Shown one piece after another: positions 9,457-21,303 of a stretch of 64,000 nt of DNA. The first letter of the stretch is position 1, and each line of letters begins with the position of its first letter. Position numbers and translations under genes: made by a program. Under the pieces are notes generated by a model. That model was given only the letters and a program-made list of their open reading frames with translations. It was not told the origin of the DNA and searched no databases. This stretch comes from Rebecca billardiae RCC1528 (taxonomy: Eukaryota; Haptophyta): the NCBI GenBank assembly GCA_965240325.2, contig OZ251230.1, positions 2,418,001-2,482,000 on the forward strand, written 5' to 3'.

Positions 9457-12400
9457 ATGAAGAAGCGGACGGGAGCGCTGTTCCTCGTCGCGCTCGCCGC
9501 GCATCGAGCGGACGGCGGGTCGTTCTGGACGCGAGCGCGCAGCGCGCGCCCCTCCGGAGCCGATCTCGACACGGATGGTGGCCCCGCGGAGGACATGGTT
9601 GTGCCGCACAGCATGCCGGGCGCCGGTCCGCGGCTGCTGCGCGGCCTGCGCTCGCGACGGCCGGCTGCAAGCGCCGTGCGCTTCCGCAAGGCGGACGTGG
9701 GCGCGTTCAAGGAGTGCATCGATCGCGTTGCCGACCACCCCGGTGGCCCGCTTGCGCTGATGGCGGTGCGTGCCCCGCCGAGGCTGGCGCGTTGCGCGCG
9801 GCGCTGCGCGCGCGCGGCGCTCCCCGCGCGCGCGCCGCCGCTCAGCAGTGCGCGTCCCCCGCGCGCGTGCGCGCGCGCGCGCGCTCGCAGCTGTTCCTGT
9901 ACATCCAAAACATCCGCGCGGACCTCTCCGACCCGGAGCGTCGGCTCGTGTGCCTCCTCAGCCCCACGTTCACGTCCTGCGTCGGTGCGGTTCCGGGCAG
10001 TCTCGCGGCTTTGCAGGCGGCGGGCTTCACCGCGACGCACCAGGCGCACGACGGCACGCCGTACCTGCTCATGCCCGTGGCGAACGCGCGGCAGCTCGCC
10101 CTGCTCGACCGCGAGCTCCGCGAGCGGCTGCACCTCCCGCCGGGCCCGGTCCCGGCCGGCTTTGCCCAGAGCCAGCTTCCGGGCGCTCGGGTGGGGGACC
10201 CGGCCGCGCTGCGGGACGTGCTGCGCTCGATCAAGACGGCGGTGAACGCGACGCGCGCGATGCACACGATGCTCGGCTACGCGCGCGCGGTCAAGGCGCG
10301 GCCGCACGACCCGCGCTTCCGCCTCGTGCACATGTTCAATCGGTGCGCGCGCGCGCGCCGCGCCGCGCGACGCATTCTGCGTAGCCGGAGGTTCTGCTGC
10401 GCGCCCATGCCGGCCGGCGGCGCGCACTGGCGCGACGCGCACAGCCGCCTCCGACGCCTCGCCTCCCCTCCCTCCTCCACGCGCGCGCGCCTCGCCGCGC
10501 CCCGCCCCGCCCGCCTCTCCGCGCGCCCCGCGCGCGCAGCCAATTCCTCGAGACGGTGGGCTCGGTGCCGCGCGGCTTGGACGCGATGCGCGCTCTCGGC
10601 TTCACCGCCACGTTCCAGTCGGCGGACGGGTCTCCGTTCCTCGTGATGCCGGTGGTCGAGCTGAGCCTGCTGGCGCAGCTCGAGCGCGTGCTGCTCGACG
10701 AGCTGCCGCGCGCGTTCGCGTACGACCGCGTCTTCGGCGCGCGCGCGCGCGCAGCGGGGAGGCCGGCGCCGGAGGGCGCGGCGGAGGGCGCGGGCGACGG
10801 TCAGAACGGCGCGTCGGCGGATTCGCGGAAGCGGCGCGGCGCTGCGGCGGCGCGTGCCAAGCACGAGGGCGGTGAGCACGAGGGCGGCGCCGCGGCTGCT
10901 GGCGCCGGGCGCGACGGCGAGGAGGAGGAGGACGACGCCCTCTTCGCCGACGACGACCCCGCGGCGGCTGGCGACGCAGGCGCGCATCGTGCCGGCGGCT
11001 CCGATGGCGGCCGCAGCGGCCCGCCGGCGGACGGCGGCGGCGTCGGCGGCGGCGCGCAGTCACCGTGGGGCGGCTCGCGCGGCCAGCCGCTGCCACTGCC
11101 GCCGCCGGAGATCCTGCTCCGGGCGCTCTTCGCCTACGCGGTGGAGACCATCGTGCGCCTCGGCCTGCTGCGCCCGCAGATGGGCGGCGGCGGCGCGGAC
11201 GGCGCGGCCTGGCGTCCGGATGGCAGCAACGCGTCCGCGGACGGCGGCAACGCGAGCGCGAGCGGCGCGGGCGGCGCGGCCGGGCGGCAGCCGCCGCACG
11301 GCATGCCGCCGCCCGCTGTGCGCGTGATCTTCGGCCGCCCGCCGCCCGGCGCGATCCCGCTCGGCTCCATGGACCTCCCGCCATTTTTTGGCGGGCCCGG
11401 CGGCGCGGGCGGCAACGCGAGCGCCGCCGGCGGTCCGGGCGGCGACGGCGAGTCTGAGGGCGAGCTGTCCACCCTGGAGGCGAAGCTGAAGGGCGCGCAG
11501 CTGACGGCGGACGCGCGCGAGGTGGCGACGCGCGAGCTGCGCCGGCTGCGCCGCATGTCGCCGCAGCACTCCGACTACTCCGCCACCTTTGACGGAGGAG
11601 AAGGTCTCGATCGCGCGCACGCACCTGCTGCCCAAGCAGCTCAGCCGGCACGGGCTCGGCCCCGCCGAGATTGCAATCTCGGACGAGCTGCTGCAGCTGC
11701 TGGCTCGCAGGTACACGCGCGAGGCGGGGCTGCGCGAGCTCGAGCGCAAGCTGGCCGCGCTGTGCCGCGCGGTCGCCGCCGAGGTGGCCGAGGCGCAGGC
11801 GGACGAGCGCGACGACGAGGAGGAGCCGCCGCCGCCGCCGCCGCCCGAGCGCGCGCACGCGGCGGCGCGCGCGAACCGCACCGCCGCCGTGCCGCCCGCG
11901 CTCGCAGACCGCGTCGTCGTCGGCAGCGGCAGCCCGGCGGGCGGGACGAAAGCGCTTCGGTCGAGGGCGAAGGCGCTGCGCCGCGGTCGGCCCAACGTCC
12001 CGCCGCCGCCGCACGCCGAGACGGCCCCCGCCGCGCCGCCGGAGCCCGACGGTGCCGCCGCGGCGCGCGCTGGCCCGCCCGCGCCGCCGCCCGCGGCCGC
12101 GCGCGCTCCGGTCCAACTGACCGAGGAGAAGATCCGGGCGATCCTCGGTCCGGAGCCGTACCTGGACGAGGCGGCGGAGCGGCTCTCGAAGCCGGGCGTG
12201 GCGATGGGCCTGGCGTACACGGCGGTGGGCGGCGACCTCCTCTTCATCGAGGCTAGTAAGATGGCCGGAACCGGCAAGGTCGAGCTGACCGGCAGGCTCG
12301 GAGAAGTGATGCGCGAGTCGGCGCACACGGTGCGTCCGCCCCGGCCCCGGCCCCCGGCCCACGCGCGTCCGTCCCGGCCGGTGCCGCGCGCGGGCCCGCC

Positions 12401-13214
12401 CCGCGCCGCGCGCGCCGGGCCGGCCGCGCTCGACGCCGCTCGCGCGCGTTCGGAAGGCGGCGGCGTGCGCGCGCGCCTCACGCGCGCGCGCCCGCCGCGC
12501 GCTGCCTGCGCGCGCGCGCCGCCGCCCCGCGCGCCCCCCGCCGCCGCGCGCGCACAGGCGCTCTCGTGGATCAGATCGCACGCGCTCGAGCTCGGCCTGG
12601 TGAGCAACGGCTCGCAGCAGCTGCTCAACGGCACGGACGTGCACCTGCACTTCCCGGCGGGGGCGGTGCCGAAGGACGGGCCCTCGGCGGGCGTGACGAT
12701 CGCGAGCGCGCTCGTGTCCATGCTGCGAGGCGTTCTGTGCCGCTCCGACACGGCGATGACCGGGGAGATCACGCTGCGCGGACACGTGCTGCCCGTCGGC
12801 GGGATCAAGGAGAAGGTGGTAGCCGCGCACCGCGCCGGGCTGCGCCGCGTGATCCTGCCGGAGAAGAACCGGAAGGACCTGAGCGAGCTGCCCGACTACG
12901 TGCGCAGCGACATGCAGTTTGAGTTCGCCACCGACGTGCGGGACGTACTGCGGCATGCGCTCGAGGGCGCTGACGTGGACGCCGCTGCCGGCGACCCGGG
13001 GGCGGGCGGCGCGCCCAAGCCCGGCGGCGATGCGGACGGCGCCGGGCAGCCGCCGGCCGCGCGAGACGACGGCGGGCCGCCCGAGGGCGATGCGCCGGGT
13101 CCGGACCGCCGCTCGCCGCCTGCCATCCGGCGCGACGTGCCGCTGCCGCCGGCGTCGGTGCCGCAGCCGCCGATCGCGCACGCCTCTCGGGCGGACCGCA
13201 GTCCGGTCGCCTGA
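9457..13214 (+). CDS. PUB-PUB-Lon protease lacking its AAA+ module
   Basis: Exons are 9457-9765, 9891-10342, 10540-12329 and 12558-13214, with introns GTGCG...AG of 125, 197 and 228 nt. Two PUB-like domains come first (about residues 70-180 and 193-310); each has a helix followed by a GF(T)AT...DG(T/S)P(Y/F)L(L/V)MPV strand. A Gly/Ala/acidic linker follows. Then comes the helical segment that precedes the ATPase in Lon (LEAKLKGAQL ... LRRLRRMSPQHSDYSAT). It is followed at once, in another frame, by the Lon alpha-subdomain (LTEEKVSIARTHLLPKQL, 11589 on) and the protease domain. Catalytic Ser lies in KDGPSAG and Lys in GGIKEK, both present. Walker A, Walker B and sensor motifs are absent: about 300 residues expected between 11580 and 11590 are missing and the frame shifts by +1 there. 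Either the locus is deleted or misassembled, or it is a pseudogene. Confidence 0.75.
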
Positions 13215-13608
13215 CGCCCGAACGATGACAGCAGAGGCAGTCTGGAGCTGACCGTCGCGCCACAGAGTCGACACGTGAGATGCCGTGATGGGCCTGTTGC
13301 GTGTGCACCGACAGACAGACGAGGACTCGCTACTGCTACCAACGGCGACCGAGTTCAGAGTGGGGAGAATCGGCTCTGCTGATCATGAGCTCCCGCGGGA
13401 AAGTTCAGCAAAGTTCCACACCACGAGCAGGGTTCGGCTTATTTTTCGGGACCCTCCCGCCCTCGGCGGCGACACGCGCGGCGGAGGACTCGGCGACGAG
13501 AGCGCGTCTTCGTGCGCGCGTGGCTGCGGCGGCCGGCTGCACGCGCGCGCGCCATCTCCCCGCTTGAGCACGCGTCCTCCACGCCCACCCAGCCGCGCGG
13601 GACCCGCC
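13215..13608. promoter_or_regulatory. Upstream region of the P450-lipoxygenase gene
   Basis: The 394 bases between the Lon stop and the chosen ATG. The reading frame is open from an ATG at 13288, so part may be coding. Base composition and residue content look less protein-like than downstream, so I treat it as a leader. Confidence 0.4.
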
Positions 13609-16600
13609 ATGCCGCCGCCATCGACGTCGGCGGCGCCGCGGTCGCGCTTTGCCCGTACTCACTTTGACCTCGCGAGTGCGACGAGCTTGTCGGCGCCGGC
13701 GTCGATGATCGCCTCGCCGGTCGAGAAGTCGCCGCCGCCGCCGGCGGAGGGCGGGGGCGCCGCATCGCCCGTCCCCCGACCCGTCCCGCGCAAGATCCGG
13801 CAGCAGCTCAGGGACATGAAGGACCTCGCGATCCCGAGCGCCATCGGGACCGACGGCGTGCCTCGCAAGCTCAGGCACGACTCGGGCCGGATCGAGTCGC
13901 CGACGCCGAGCGGCACGGGCGGTGCGGCGCCTCGCGAGCTGCGCGAGCACGGCTCGGCCCGGCGCGTCTCGGACCCGCTCCCCGCCAAGCCCCGAGAGCT
14001 GCGGCAGCACGACTCGATGCGCGAGGGACTCACGCTGGCCGGGCTCAGCCCGCCTCGGCCTCCGCCTGCGCTGCCGCTGCCGGCGGCGCCAGAGGCGGCC
14101 GTGGCGGCGCCCGCGGCGGCGGCGTCGCCGCCCTCGCACTCGCCGCGCTCGCCGCGCTCGCCGGCCGCGCCCCGCACGCCCGAGCCGAGGCTGCCGCCGC
14201 CGCGCGCGCGGCCGTGGCCGCATCAGCAGCTGCCCGAAGCCGGCCCGGCGAGCGGCGGCGGCGCGGCGCGCGGCGCGCGGCCGCGTCCGCTGCTGCGCTC
14301 GCCCTCGCAGCTGGTCGCGGCGGTGAGCGTGACGCGCTTCGTCAACCCGCTGATGCTCACGCTCGCGCTCGCGACGGCGTTCATGGGCGTCGTCAGCTGC
14401 GACGCCGGCCGCGTCCTCCTCGCGTCTGTGGACATCGCGCTGCGCTGGCAGCTCGCCACGCTGGGCGCGGTCGACGGCGCGGCGCTGGGCTGGCGGCGCG
14501 GCGTGCAGAAGGCGGCGCGCGGCGTGCTGACGGCGGCGATCGGCGTGCCCATCGCGATCGCGACGGGCGGCGACCCGCTCGCGCACCTCGATGTGTACGT
14601 GCGCGCGGCCGGGCACGCGCCGTTTCCGTTTGGGGACGGGCTCGCCGTCCCAGACTACGATCTCGTGAGCGAGATTGTGATGGGCGCGGAGCAGCCGCGC
14701 CGGCCGACGGTGCTGGCGCACCCGCTGCTGGTCGGGGACCCGATGCCGCGCGCGTGCATGCGGCGGGACACGCTCATCTTCCTGCCGTCCGGGCACGAGC
14801 ACACGGCCATCCGGACCCTTGTCCACGCGGCCGTCCCCGGCTTCAGCTGGCCCGCGGCCGAGCCGCCGCCTCTCGAGCTGCCTCGCGAGGGCATGCTGCC
14901 TTCGGCGCGGCCGTCGGCGCGGGCGGGGCCGGGCGCCGACGCGGGGGCGGCGCCGACGGCCGAGCCGCCGAGCGCGGGCGCCGAGCCGCCCCCGACGAAC
15001 GCGAGCGCGGTACGCGAGGCTGTTCTGTACAATCTGTTCCGGCGCATGACCGGCGCGCGGCCAGACGTTCGCACCGCCGCGGCGATGGCGGCTTACTACG
15101 AGCACCTGCCGCTGTGCATGCTCGGGCTGCGCGGCGCGGAGACGGTCGAGGCGCGCGCGACCGTCGCGGCGGGCGTGCTCCGCTCGCCGAGCGGCGCGCG
15201 CCTCGCCGAGCTCTGCGAGGTGCACGGCTGCGACGTCCCGGCACTCGCCCAGCAGCTTGCAGACGGTTTATTGTTTGCGGGCGGGTACGGCACGACCCAC
15301 CTGGCGCTGCACACGCTCGAGCGCATCCGCTCCGACCCGGCGCGGTACGTGCCGCAGTGGGCGAGCGCGCCGCGCGAGTTCCTCCTCGAGTCCGCGCGGC
15401 TCGACCCGCCCGTGCTCAGCGTCACGGCACTCGCCCCCGCGGCCGGTCTGTCCGTGCGCTCGGGCGCGCGCGGCGGCGGCGCGCCGATCGAGCTGGCTCC
15501 CGGCGTGCCGATCACGCTGCTGCTCTCGCACGCCAACCGCGACGGCGGCGCGTTCCACCGGCCGGCGGCGTTCGAGCCTCGGCGGCGCGAGCTCGCCAAG
15601 GTCCTCTCGTGGAACGGGCTCGAGGGCGCGGTGCGCGCGGGCACGGCGCCGCGCGGCTGCCCCGGGTACGAGTTGTCGCTCGAGATTGCTCGCCAGATTA
15701 TAAACGCGTCGCTGCCCGAGCCGGACTCGGCCGGAGTGGCGCCGCTCGAGGGCGGCGGCGCGTGGCAGCTGCGCGCGGAGGCGGCGCGCGAGGGCCGCGG
15801 CGCGTCCTCGCGCGCGCAGCGCGGCGCCGCCGCCCCGCGCTTCCAGGACTCCCGCCAGTTCGCGCACACGTACATCGCCTGGGGCCTCGGCTGCCTGGTA
15901 AGCGGCACGCTTCTTCCGGTCGTGGTCCGGCGGCTGGACGGGCCGGCGACGACGTCGGTGATGATGTTCAGCAACACGCAGCAGGGGAACGTGCTCGGCT
16001 GGCTCGCGCTGACGCAGCGGCTCAAGGTCGCCGACCTCTACCTGCCCGGCGAGTCCGGCCTCGTCCGGCTCAAGAACTGGATCGGGCTGTTGCATTACAC
16101 GGCCAACGTCGTGTCGGCTTACACTTGGATCCGGCTGTGGGTGACGCTCAAGTACCAGGGGCGGCGCGCGGAGGGCCTGGCCGAGTCGGCGGCGGCGCTG
16201 CGCGCGTGCGCGCTCATCGCGCTGCTCCCGCCCGCGCTGTACGCCGCGCTCGGCGACGAGTACCCGCGGCGCTGCCTCTCCGCCATCGCACTCTCCGCGT
16301 ACATTCCTGCCGGTGTGCTTGCTGTCGTCGGCTCGGTGGTGTTCTGGCGCGACCACGGCAGGCGACACATCGTGCTGGCGGCGGGGCTGCTCTCGTGGGT
16401 GGGGATCGTGCAGATGGCGCTCGAGGCGCTCGACTTCCCGGACGTGCTCGCGCTCGTCGTGCACGCCATCCACGCGCTGGCCGGCGGCACGCCCGCGCCC
16501 GGCGCCGAGCTCGATTTTGACGAAGCCCTCGAGGGCCTGGCGGCGCGTGCGCCGCTGCGCGCGGCCGCGGTGAGCGCGCTGAGCTCGGCGTTTCCGCTCG

Positions 16601-19493
16601 TGCTACTCGCGCTGCTGTGGTGCTCCGCGCTGGTGATGGACGGGCAGCTGACGGAGGACGTGGCGTACCCGACGCCGCGGCAGATGCGCAGGGTCGCCGC
16701 CGTCAAGTCCGCCCTCCCGTTTGTGTGCGTCGCGCTTGTGCTGTGCGTGCACCGAGCGCTGGTCCCCGCGCTCGCGAGTGACATCACGGGCTGCGCGCGC
16801 GACGCGCGGCTCCTCGGGGAGCACGCGGCGCGGTGCGAGGCGGTGCTGCACGATGGCGGCGCGGCTGCGCTCGATGGGCTGCGCTCGGCGCTCGACGCCG
16901 CCACGCCGAGCCCGGCCAACGCGACGGCGCTCGGCGCCGACGACGAGGGCGGCGCGGCCGGCGCCGAGGCCGCCGCAGCCGCCGCCTCCGGCGCGCAGCG
17001 GGACGCGCCGCCCGCGCAGCAGCAGCAGCCACGCAGCGGCTCGGAGGCTTCGGCGGAGGCGGCGGCGGAGGCGGTGGACGTGGCGGCGGCGGAGGCGGTG
17101 GACGTGGCCGAGGCGGCGGCGCAGGCGCAGGCGCTCGCGGCGGAGCTGCACGCCGCCGCGATGAGCACGGCGGCTCCAGCGATCGCCGAGCTCCCTCAGG
17201 CCGAGCTGCCATCACAGCCTCCGGCTGTGAACGGCAGCGCGCCGCCCGACGACGCGCGCGCGTGCGCCCACGACCCGACCGCCGCGCTCGACTCGCACAC
17301 GCGCCTCTTCTACGTTCTGATCCGGATGCTGGACGACGGCGCCGCGCCAGACGCCTCAATGGTGGGCGTGCCGCGCGACCGCGCCGCCCATCCCGGCGGC
17401 GGCGGCGGCGCGGCGGCGGCGGCGGCGGCGGCTGGCGGCAGCGCGGCGGCGACACCCGCCGCCGCGGCGGCTGCGGCGGCGCGCGGCGCGCCGCCCACGC
17501 CCATGCTCTCGCGCGAGGTCTTCCGCGCGGAGGGCGGGCGGAGCCTATGGGTGCCAACTTTTGACGAGGACGAGTCGCTCGACACGACGTCCTCATTGGC
17601 CAATGAGCTGTTCGACCGTTACGCCATGTCCGCGACGTTTCACCCGCTCGTGGACTCGGAGGTGCCGTGGGCGCCGCCCTCGCCGGCGGCGGCGGCGCCG
17701 GTGGTGGGCGGCGCGGCCGTGGTGGGCGGCACGGCGGCGGGAGCGCCGAGCGAGGCGGCGGCGACGAGCGCGGCGACCTCCAGCGCGGCGGCCATCATGG
17801 ATCGGCTGCATGACAGGCTGCGCGCGCTGCCCACGCCGCTGTACAACTACTCGCACGCGCTGCACGCCGAGCTGCGACGGCCGCGGCGCGTGGGGGCGCG
17901 CCGCCGCCGCCCGTGCAACGGCGGCGGCGCCGCCGCCTGCCGCCCGGCGGCTGGCGGCGGCGCCGAGGGCGCGCCGCCGGCTGGCGCGCCGCCGCCGCCG
18001 GCCGAACCGCCGCGGTTTCAGCCCCTGCTGGCCGACGAGGCGCTCGCGCACATGGCGTTCGGCGGGCTCGGCGCGCACCTGGCGCGCCGCGCGCGCACGC
18101 CCGCCGAGGCCGCCGCCTCCGCCGCCGCGCTCCTCGCCTCCGGCGCGCGCGCGTGCGTGCCCGGACGCATCCCGGAAACTTCCGCGTTCGAGCTCGACCT
18201 CTCGTGGATGGGCGCTCTCACGGTGAGGCCTCCGTTCGAGCGCTACGGCGCCGTCGCCTTCTTCGACGCGCGGCAGCGGGTGCTGGCGATCTGGTGGTGC
18301 CACGGCGCCGCGCTCGTGTACCCGGGTGCGCGCCCCCGCCGCGCTTCGCGCCCGCCGCGCCGCACGCGCGGCGCCGCGCCGCCGCGCCGGCCGGGCGCCG
18401 GTGACACCGCGCGCCGCCGCGCCGCGCGCCCGCCGCCGCGCGCGCCCGCGCGTGCGCAGGCGACCGTCGATGGGCGCACGCCAAGTGGGCGCTTCGCTCG
18501 AGCCTGCTCTCCGGCGTCACGCTGCGCGACCACCTCGCCGCGACGCACCTCGTCATCGCCAACGCGCTCGCCACCGCCTCGCGGGCGCAGCTCGGCAGCG
18601 CACACCCGGTCCGCCGGCTGCTGAAGCCGTTCACGTATCGAACTATCGCTGTCAACCGCGCGTCGCGCAACCTGCTGACGCAGGAGCTGTCTCTGCTGCA
18701 CCGCACAGTGGCGCTGGACGAGCGCGGGCTGCACGCGGCGTTCAACGCGTCGTTCGAGACCACCCGCGCCGGCTTCGCGCCGCTCTCCGACGGCGTCCTC
18801 TTCTCGGCCGAGCCGCCGCTCGACGCGGGCGAGGCACGCACACCGTTTGCGCACGACCTGAGGCGCTACCGGGCGGTCGTGCGCCGGCTGGTGGACGGCT
18901 ACGTGCGCGAGTACTATGCGGACGACGCGGCGGTGCTGGCGGACGTGCCGCTCGGCGCGTTCTGGGCGACGCTGCGCGCCTTCTTCGCCTCCATCCCGCC
19001 GCTGCCTCCCGCCGAGCCGCCGGCCGCGCCCGCGCCGCCCAGTCACGGCGGCGCGCGCCGGTGGTGGCGCTCGCGCGGCGCGGCCCATGAGCCGGACGGC
19101 GGCGCGCGCGAGATGGTGTGCCGCGCGCTGACGTCGTTCATCGTGCACGTCACCGCGGTGCACAAGCAGGTCGGCGCCGCGGGCGAGTACGTCGCCGACC
19201 CGCGCGTCGCGGGCGGCAAGATCCGGCCGGGCTCGGAGCTGGCGGACGTGCAGGCGGCCGTGCAAGTGCTGTCGATCGCGCTAGTCACGAGCTTCAAGCA
19301 GCCGATGCTGCTGGACGACTTCACGCACCTGCTGCTGCGCGACGCGCACTTTGGCCGCACGCGCCGCCTCTTCGACGAGTTCCAGCGCGAGCTCGTCGCG
19401 CTGGCCGACGCGGTCGAGCGGCGCAACGCGCGCAGGCGCTTCAAGCTGAACGCGTTCAACCCGCGCCGCCTCGCGTGCTCAGTCTCGATCTGA
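13609..19493 (+). CDS. CYP74-like P450 fused to lipoxygenase through a multi-pass membrane block
   Basis: Exons are 13609-18325 and 18460-19493 (intron 134 nt, GTGCGC...CGCAG), giving 1,916 residues; an upstream ATG at 13288 would give 2,023. A disordered N-terminus is followed by a P450 domain resembling the CYP74 clan. It has YNLFRRMTGARP, an I-helix-like LLFAGGYGTTHLA, the ExxR helix FLLESARLDPP (Glu 594), FEPRR, and LSWNGLE...APRGCPGYEL with haem ligand Cys 684. About seven hydrophobic segments follow (roughly residues 750-1,050), then Ala-rich linkers. The C-terminal lipoxygenase shows FELDLSWM, WAHAKWALRSSL spanning the splice, HLAATH (His 1597 and His 1602), AVHKQVG (His 1807) and the terminal SVSI, whose final Ile is an iron ligand in known lipoxygenases. 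The usual Asn ligand four residues after the third His is Gly here. Lipoxygenases make fatty-acid hydroperoxides and CYP74 enzymes rearrange them. Confidence 0.85.
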
Positions 19494-19606
19494 CTGTCGT
19501 CGACTCATCGTCTGGCCTCTGGGAGTCTGGGACGACTGGCAGCGCGCGCCTCTGGCGGCAATACTACGTCTACGTCGTCGTCATCGTCAATCATATCGGC
19601 GGAGCA

Positions 19607-20986
19607 TCAGAGATTATTTGCGGAGTCGAGATTATAGCGCCGCGGCGTCTGATTCGTCGTAGTAGTAGCAGTAGTAGTACTCGTCTGCTTCGTAGTCTTC
19701 GTCGTCGATCGTCCTGGCGACGGTGGCGACCGCCGCCGGCCGCCGCCGCCGCCAGACTCGTCTGATGACTCTGTCTCTGATGATGAGTTGATGTCGTTGG
19801 AGTCGTCGTCATGATCATCGTCAGCATCAAGGTGGCATACAGCTCGGCGAGCGCGCATGGCCCCCACGAGTCCCAACCACGCATCACGCATCCGCGCAGT
19901 TGCCTGCGTGGTATGCGACCGCAAGCTCGAAGCCCCAGCAGCGCCCCCACCCGCCCCACCGCCTCCTCGGCCCCGCACTTGTGTCACTTGTCTCACGTGC
20001 CGCGCTGAAGCCGAACTGGAAGGAGGAGGGAGCTGAGGGTAGAGCGTGCGCACCACAATCCCCGCCGCCGCCGCGTGCACCGCAAAGTACTTTTCCGAGG
20101 CGAAGGCCCGCTTCGGAGGCCCGCAGCCGCACAACCGCGCCTCTGTCGCGTTCTCCGCGTGCGGCTGACCCGCAGCGCTCGCGTCAGCAGCGCTCAGCCC
20201 CCGCCGCGCCAGCCGATCGAGCTGCTGGTCAGAGAGGCAGCCTCGTGCGCACGCCTCGTGCTTGTCCAGGGGGCTCAGACAGAGCCAGTTGAAGTGCACA
20301 CCCGTGTACGGCTCGGCGAGCGACGCGCGGACCGCAGACGCATTTGCAGCGTGCAAGCACTGGTTGCACCTGTAGGCTCCACTTGCGTACAGGGCCCAGA
20401 TGCGCGAAAACTCGCGCATGGCGGGCGCGCGGCCGAGAAACACAAGATCGCTCTGTGCGCGCACCTCGTGCGCGCCACTGCCGTCTGAGAGCGGGTTCGC
20501 GATGAGCATGTGCGCAAGCGACGAGGCAGAGAGCAGGTTGTGCAGCGGCGTGCGCGCACTCTTCCATCGGCACAGCATGTCGGGCCGCAGTCGGATGACG
20601 ATGTGCTGATCGCTCTTGCCAAGCTTGCCGAGTTGCTCAACGCACTGCGAATAGCGGTACCACTGCATCGCGTACGATGGCGCCCCGTCCAGGATCTCCG
20701 GGCCGGTGTGGATGGCCGCTCCGGGAAAGAGCGCGCGTGCACCGTCGGCAGTTCCCTCGTCGACACATGCAATCACGTCCGCGCGCGTGTTGAGCCACTC
20801 CGCCATCTGCCGGGCGCAGGCCTGCGCTGGATTTGGCGCCCTGCCGACGAGAAAGACGGTTGGCAGCTCCTCAGCGATGGTCGTCTTGTGTGGACGCTCA
20901 ACTGCCATTGGTGTGGCACCGACCATTCCGACCAGCAGGAGCCTCGCACTCCACGGCCGTCGTCGAGCCGAGCGGGTGCCGCCCAT
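19607..20986 (-). CDS. Putative glycosyltransferase-like protein with RLRPD motif
   Basis: A 459-residue protein from the ATG at 20986; open frame to 21094 upstream has other possible starts. Residues 1-25 are basic then hydrophobic (RPWSARLLLVGMVGATPM), a signal peptide or anchor. The central part has WYRYSQCVEQLGKL followed by HIVIRLRPDMLC. This arrangement (aromatic/basic helix, then a strand ending RxRPD) is seen in many uncharacterised algal and viral glycosyltransferase-like proteins, and cysteines are frequent, as in lumenal domains. The last 100 residues are Gly, then Asp/Ser, then Thr runs (TTKTTKQTSTTTATTTT) and may be poorly constrained. It is convergent with the P450-lipoxygenase gene, 113 bases apart. 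Function is a guess from fold-like motifs only. Confidence 0.55.
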   Translation of the reverse strand: MGGTRSARRRPWSARLLLVGMVGATPMAVERPHKTTIAEELPTVFLVGRAPNPAQACARQMAEWLNTRADVIACVDEGTADGARALFPGAAIHTGPEILDGAPSYAMQWYRYSQCVEQLGKLGKSDQHIVIRLRPDMLCRWKSARTPLHNLLSASSLAHMLIANPLSDGSGAHEVRAQSDLVFLGRAPAMREFSRIWALYASGAYRCNQCLHAANASAVRASLAEPYTGVHFNWLCLSPLDKHEACARGCLSDQQLDRLARRGLSAADASAAGQPHAENATEARLCGCGPPKRAFASEKYFAVHAAAAGIVVRTLYPQLPPPSSSASARHVRQVTQVRGRGGGGAGGGAAGASSLRSHTTQATARMRDAWLGLVGAMRARRAVCHLDADDDHDDDSNDINSSSETESSDESGGGGGRRRSPPSPGRSTTKTTKQTSTTTATTTTNQTPRRYNLDSANNL

Positions 20987-21303
20987 CGTGGCTCGACGGC
21001 ACTTGATACTGAAGCGCTCTCGCGCATTTCCGACGTTTCGTCCGGAGCAGCTGGGGACGAGATCGGCCAAACGGCCGTGTCTCAACATTGCCACTGTTTC
21101 GCCACTGGTTCGTGGGTCGCGTACTCACTCTGCCTCATTCGCAGCGGATTGGCCAATCCGCTGCGAGCTACAGCGCTTCGACGGGCCGCTTGCGGAAGTC
21201 TCCGCAAAACAGCTCCCCGATCAGCCACTCAGGTGGCAGCAACCACGGACAAGTGCATTGAGGCGGTCGACGTGGCCGCACCCGCACATTTTCATTGAGG
21301 AGG

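Noticed and set aside
10602-13274. An 890-codon minus-strand open frame over the Lon-type gene
   Set aside because: It is Arg/Ala-rich mirror sequence of a real plus-strand gene with conserved Lon motifs; long antisense frames are expected at this GC content.
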